A DNA stretch of 64,000 nucleotides, taken from assembly GCA_038207155.1 (NCBI GenBank), contig JBBRAB010000017.1, forward strand, positions 36,246-100,245, written 5' to 3'. The notes under the pieces were generated by a model that did no database searches, was not told the DNA's origin, and worked only from the letters and a program-made list of their open reading frames with translations. Within the stretch, counting starts at the first letter, position 1, and every line of letters starts with the position of its first letter. The stretch comes from FEN-1139 sp038207155. GTDB taxonomy: Bacteria > Myxococcota_A > Polyangia > Polyangiales > Polyangiaceae. Position numbers and translations under genes: made by a program. Positions 60,392-64,000 of this stretch are shown here, piece after piece.

Positions 60392-61315
60392 ATGCCCCAG
60401 ATGCCCCACTGCGAGCTGCTTGTGACCCGACGCGGTCCGCGTCAGAGGGTCTCGGCGGGTGCTCGTGCGCGCGGCGCCCAGCGCACTCTGCTCGCGCTGG
60501 GCATGCTGATGGTCGTGGGCTGCCAGCGGCACCGCGGGGCGCCGCCCGCTGCGCGCTGGGTCAGTCTGAGCCCCGCGGTGACCGAGACCCTTTTCGCGCT
60601 CGGAGCCACGCGCGAGCTCGTGGGCGTCAGTGACTATTGTCACTATCCGCCAGCCGCGCAGCAGCTGCCCAAGCTGGGGACGATTCTGACTCCGCGCTAC
60701 GAGGCGTTGGCTCAGGCGCGCCCGAGCTTGATCCTTGCCGAAGCGAGTCAGGGAGCGCGCCACGAGATGGAGCGCATCGCGCCCGTGCAGTGGCTTGCCT
60801 GGCTGACCCCAGCGCAGGTGGCGAGCTCGACGCGCTTGCTCGGTCTCAAGGTGGGCCACGCTCAAGAAGCAGAGCAGCTGGCGCGCAAATATGAGGCGCT
60901 GCTCACGGTCCCGGTGGCGCCCAATGCGCCGCGCGTGCTGATCGCCTTGGCGCATGCTCCAGGCAATTTGACCGAGGTCTGGTACATTCGACCGGGCTCA
61001 CTGCACGGAGCTGCGCTCCACGCGGCGGGGTTTCGCAACGCGGTGGCTACCGAGCCCGTCGGTGCGCCGCGGCTCGGACTCGAGAGCGCGATCGCGCTCG
61101 ATCCCGACTGGGTCGTCGTGCTGACGGTCAAGGCTGAGCCAGCCCCGCTGCTCGAGCGCGATTGGCGCGCCCTGACGGGCATGAAGGCGGTGCGCGAGGC
61201 GCATCTGCGCGTGCTCACCGCGCCCGAGCTCGAGGTGCCAGGGCCGCGCATATTTACGCTCGTTGAGCGACTACGACGCGAGCTGTCTCCGGGCGCCGAG
61301 GAGCCTCGCCCGTGA
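60392..61315 (+). CDS. BtuF-like ABC substrate-binding lipoprotein
   Basis: 307 residues. Lipobox VVGC (Cys44 from this start; 60401 is an alternative). The fold of cobalamin/iron-chelate binding proteins is seen in WVSLSPAVTETLFALGATRELVGVSDYC and the two-lobed pattern with GLESAIALDPDWVVVL. It delivers substrate to the BtuD/BtuC-like pair downstream. Vitamin B12, heme or a siderophore are all possible. Confidence 0.88.
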   Translation: MPQMPHCELLVTRRGPRQRVSAGARARGAQRTLLALGMLMVVGCQRHRGAPPAARWVSLSPAVTETLFALGATRELVGVSDYCHYPPAAQQLPKLGTILTPRYEALAQARPSLILAEASQGARHEMERIAPVQWLAWLTPAQVASSTRLLGLKVGHAQEAEQLARKYEALLTVPVAPNAPRVLIALAHAPGNLTEVWYIRPGSLHGAALHAAGFRNAVATEPVGAPRLGLESAIALDPDWVVVLTVKAEPAPLLERDWRALTGMKAVREAHLRVLTAPELEVPGPRIFTLVERLRRELSPGAEEPRP

Positions 61316-62133
61316 CCACGCCGGCCAATCCAAATTCGCAGCGACCACCACTGGTGAGCGAAGCGCTTGGATGTCAGGCGCTCGTGGTGGAGCGTCAGCA
61401 CAAGCGCGTGCTCGATGGCCTTGAGCTCTCGATTCGACCCGGCGAGCGCGTGGCGCTGGTCGGCGCCAACGGTGCGGGAAAATCCACGCTGCTCGCATGC
61501 TGGCTCGGACTGCTTGCGCCGCGCTCGGGATGCGCGACGCTGGCAGGGCGCGATACTCGCCTGTTTTCAGCCAAAAAGCGCGCTTGTCAGCTGGCCTGGT
61601 TGCCGCAACAGGCGCTCGAGGATGAGCCGCTGACTGCGGAGGAGCTGGTCGTGGCGGCGCGCTATCGCTTCGACGAGTCGACGCTGTCAGCGCGGCAGCA
61701 GGCGCGCTCAGTGCTGGAGGCCGTCGGCGCGCTGGCCTTGCTGGAGCGCAGCGTGACCGAGCTGAGCGGTGGTGAGCGTCAACGCGTGGCGCTCGCGGCG
61801 CTGCTTGCCCAAGCGGCGCCAACGCTGCTGCTCGATGAGCCCGCCAATCACCTCGATCCCGCGCAGCAGCTACTCACGTATTCGCTGCTCGCACGGCGCG
61901 CGCAGGACACGACGATCGTGGTTGTGACTCACGACGTGAACCTACTGACGGCGCTCGCGCCGCCCGAGCAGCTGCGCGTGCTCGGACTGGCTTTGGGGCG
62001 TGTGGCGTTTGATCTGCCGTGGTCCGCTGCCGAGCTGCCAGAGGCGCTCGCCGCGCTGTACGGCACTCCGATGCGTGCGGTGGGTGAGGGCGCAGAGCGG
62101 GTGATTTTGCCTCGCGTGGGAGCGCTGTCGTGA
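61312..62133 (+). CDS. BtuD/FecE-like ABC ATPase
   Basis: 273 residues, GTG overlapping the previous stop (GTGA). Walker A GANGAGKST, signature LSGGERQR, Walker B LLLDEPANHLD, His switch VVTHD. Energises the importer with the adjacent permease. N-terminal 25 residues are an extra segment. Confidence 0.92.
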   Translation: MTTPANPNSQRPPLVSEALGCQALVVERQHKRVLDGLELSIRPGERVALVGANGAGKSTLLACWLGLLAPRSGCATLAGRDTRLFSAKKRACQLAWLPQQALEDEPLTAEELVVAARYRFDESTLSARQQARSVLEAVGALALLERSVTELSGGERQRVALAALLAQAAPTLLLDEPANHLDPAQQLLTYSLLARRAQDTTIVVVTHDVNLLTALAPPEQLRVLGLALGRVAFDLPWSAAELPEALAALYGTPMRAVGEGAERVILPRVGALS

Positions 62134-63143
62134 GCGCAGCAAAGACCACTGGCATGCTCGGCACGGTTGGCGCACCTGACGTGAGCGCTCACGCGTCCAA
62201 GCCGCGGCGTCAGCGTTGGGCGCAGGTGACGCTCGTCTTGCTGCTGCTTGGACCGCTGCTTGGCCTGGTATTTCCGCGACTTGACGGGCCTGTAGCGGAT
62301 TTCGTGCTGTACCAGCTGCGCATTCCGCGCGTGCTCGCCGGGCTGCTGGTGGGGGGTGGTTTGGGTTTGTCCGGCGCGGTGACGCAGGCTGTGTTTCAAA
62401 ACCCGCTAGCAACACCGAGCACCACGGGCGCGCTGGCGGGAGCAACGCTTGGCGCGCTCGCCGCACTGCTGTTTGGCGCGGGTGCCGGCTGGCTTGGACT
62501 ATCGCTGGTGACCTGCGCGGCCTTCTGCGGAGCAATGCTCGCCACGCTCGTGGTCGTGGCCGTTGCCGCGGCTGGTCGGGCGCGCAAGAACGACGTGCTG
62601 CTGGTCGGTATCGCGGTCACCCTGGCAGCGACTGCGGTCGCCACTGCGCTCGAGGATCTCGCCGATGCACCAGTGCTCGTGGCGGTCTCGCGCTGGTCGC
62701 TCGGACACCTGGGGCAGGTGGGCTACGGCTCGCTCCTGGCGAGCACTCCGCTGATGCTGCTGGCGACAGGAGTGCAGCTCTCGCTCGCGCGCCCGCTACA
62801 GACCCTGGTGCTCGGGGACGCCACCGCGCATTCGCGAGGCGTCGCGGTGAGCCGGGTGCGCACGATTGCGCTGCTGGCAAGCGGACTCAGTGTGGCGACC
62901 GCGGTGGCCTTCGTCGGGCCGATCGTATTTGTCGGACTCGTGGTGCCGCACCTGGTACGGCTCGGATTTGGCGCTTCGCAGCGCCGAGTGCTGCTCGGCT
63001 CCTGGCTGGGCGGAGCGCTCTTTCTCGTGACCTGCGACGCGCTGGCGCGCGTGGTCGTGCCCGGTCGCGAGCTGCCCGTCGGGGTGCTCACTGCAGCGCT
63101 CGGAGCCCCAGCGCTCGCCTGGCTCGTTGCGAGGCGGAAATAG
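62130..63143 (+). CDS. BtuC/FecCD-type permease
   Basis: 337 residues, GTG overlapping the ATPase stop. About nine to ten membrane segments; RIPRVLAGLLVGGGLGLSGAVTQAVFQNPLATPSTTG is the family block. It completes a three-gene importer, in the order binding protein, ATPase, permease. No TonB receptor or riboswitch was found in this window, so the substrate stays open. Confidence 0.92.
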   Translation: MSAAKTTGMLGTVGAPDVSAHASKPRRQRWAQVTLVLLLLGPLLGLVFPRLDGPVADFVLYQLRIPRVLAGLLVGGGLGLSGAVTQAVFQNPLATPSTTGALAGATLGALAALLFGAGAGWLGLSLVTCAAFCGAMLATLVVVAVAAAGRARKNDVLLVGIAVTLAATAVATALEDLADAPVLVAVSRWSLGHLGQVGYGSLLASTPLMLLATGVQLSLARPLQTLVLGDATAHSRGVAVSRVRTIALLASGLSVATAVAFVGPIVFVGLVVPHLVRLGFGASQRRVLLGSWLGGALFLVTCDALARVVVPGRELPVGVLTAALGAPALAWLVARRK

Positions 63144-63152
63144 AAGGACTGC

Positions 63153-63962
63153 ATGTCATCATCGCTTCGCCCCAAAAACCTCAAGTTCCCCTGGCGACTC
63201 GTCGTGGTCGGGCTGGTCGTGGTCGCGTTGGCCATTGCAGCTCGCGCGCTCGGTGCTGAACGCTGGGTGGCGGGGCTAGCGGCCACGGTGCGCGGTTGGG
63301 GCGCCTGGGGCGTGCTGGCGTACGTGGCCGCGTACGTCGTGGGCGCGCTCTGTCTGGTGCCTGGGGCGGTGTTCACGATGGGCGCCGGTTTTGCTTACGG
63401 TCCTTGGTGGGGCGCGCTGCTGGCGGTGCCCGCGGCGACGTTTTCAAGCTGCGTGGTGTTCGTGCTGTCGCGCACCGTGCTGCGACCCGCCGTCGAGGAG
63501 CGCATCGCGGCTTCTCGACGACTGCGCCTGCTCGATCGCGTGATCGCCGTGCATGGCGCGCGCGCGGTGGTGTTACTGCGCTTCTCGCCGATCACACCGT
63601 TCAATCTGCTTAATTTCGCCTTCGGCGTGACCTCACTCCCGCTGCGACATTACGCGCTGGCGTCCATCATTGGCGTGCTCCCAGGCTCGCTGCTCTACGC
63701 GCATGTCGGCGCGCTTGCCACGGACGTCACCGGACTACTCGCGGGCGGTCACGCCAGTCCGTGGAAGCTCGCCGGCATGGTGGGCGGGGTGTTGCTCACC
63801 GCGGGAACCGTAGTCTGGCTCGGACGCAGAGCGCAGCAAGAGCTAGCGGGAGTGATCGAACAGGAGGAGCTAGTGCCAACAGTGGCGGGAGATGACGGCG
63901 GGGGATGCTGGCGGGGGATGAGGGCGGGGGATGATGGCGGGGGATGTAGGCGGGGGATGTAG
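63153..63962 (+). CDS. VTT (TVP38/DedA-like) membrane protein with minisatellite-derived C-terminus
   Basis: 269 residues. Hydrophobic segments and VPGAVFTMGAGFAYGPWWGAL, then LLRFSPITPFNLLNFAFGVTSLPLRHY, mark the SNARE-associated/VTT family of lipid or small-molecule membrane proteins. The last 25 residues (GDDGGGCWRG and onward) are encoded inside a 13-bp repeat; the natural stop may be upstream of or altered by repeat growth. Confidence 0.85.
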   Translation: MSSSLRPKNLKFPWRLVVVGLVVVALAIAARALGAERWVAGLAATVRGWGAWGVLAYVAAYVVGALCLVPGAVFTMGAGFAYGPWWGALLAVPAATFSSCVVFVLSRTVLRPAVEERIAASRRLRLLDRVIAVHGARAVVLLRFSPITPFNLLNFAFGVTSLPLRHYALASIIGVLPGSLLYAHVGALATDVTGLLAGGHASPWKLAGMVGGVLLTAGTVVWLGRRAQQELAGVIEQEELVPTVAGDDGGGCWRGMRAGDDGGGCRRGM

Positions 63963-63995
63963 GCGGGGGATGACGGCGGGGGCGGGAGGCGGGGG
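63892..63995. repeat. 13-bp G-rich tandem repeat, eight copies, reaching the window end
   Basis: Units ATGNNGGCGGGGG: 63892-63904, 63905-63917, 63918-63930, 63931-63943, 63944-63956, 63957-63969, 63970-63982, with a variant unit at 63983-63995; the last five bases start a ninth. The unit carries five to six consecutive G, so the array could form G-quadruplexes. It overlaps the end of the VTT gene. Confidence 0.93.
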
Positions 63996-64000
63996 CTGAC

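Overview
The window looks like chromosomal DNA of a high-GC myxobacterium (Myxococcota, possibly Polyangiales). This is inferred from gene content, not from a search: many lipoproteins with Cys-rich extracellular repeats, a Ser/Thr kinase with an N-terminal zinc ribbon, the myxobacterial single-domain PilZ type, Ala/Pro-rich linkers, HD-GYP signalling, and tight operons with ATGA/GTGA overlaps. No tRNA, rRNA, CRISPR array, phage or intact insertion sequence was recognised.

Layout. 1-7 kb is an accessory, surface-oriented stretch: the 3' part of a PKD-domain protein, two apparently frameshifted genes (one shift fits a run of six T), a 19-bp perfect inverted repeat, a 0.7-kb gene-poor patch and a 947-residue lipoprotein with 16 Cys-rich repeats. 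7-12.9 kb holds thrS, a rlmN-like/ketopantoate-reductase-like/HAD operon and a metallo-hydrolase. 12.9-18.1 kb is a three-gene overlapping operon of a DUF2760-type protein and two unusual Hsp70-like ATPases, divergent from a Nif3-family gene across a short perfect palindrome. 19-23 kb has serine acetyltransferase, a Nudix-NAD kinase pair and enolase. 23-27.4 kb encodes two overlapping Cys-rich secreted lipoproteins, one combining a C-type lectin fold and a von Willebrand A domain.

27.8-33.8 kb: PhoH overlapping a GAF/HD-GYP protein, a compact penicillin-binding transpeptidase, two small genes and a 32-bp minisatellite. 33.8-39 kb: an operon of formyltransferase-like protein, PilZ protein and a fused metallopeptidase/TolB-propeller/beta-barrel protein. 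39-42.8 kb: ftsE-ftsX-envC-like, then two small unknown genes. 42.8-48.3 kb: an RluA-type pseudouridine synthase, a 31-bp minisatellite and a four-gene soluble biotin transcarboxylase operon (5S, 12S, small Cys-rich protein, 1.3S) that probably links propionyl/methylmalonyl-CoA with pyruvate/oxaloacetate.

48.3-64 kb: lipoproteins, the kinase, a reductase operon, an Lgt-like membrane protein, a YdcF-like/HEAT-cyclophilin pair, type III pantothenate kinase, a BtuF-BtuD-BtuC-like ABC importer and a VTT-family membrane protein whose C-terminus runs into a 13-bp G-rich minisatellite at the window end. The least explained units are the DUF2760/dual-Hsp70 operon, the formyltransferase/PilZ/peptidase-barrel operon and the small proteins beside ftsEX-envC.
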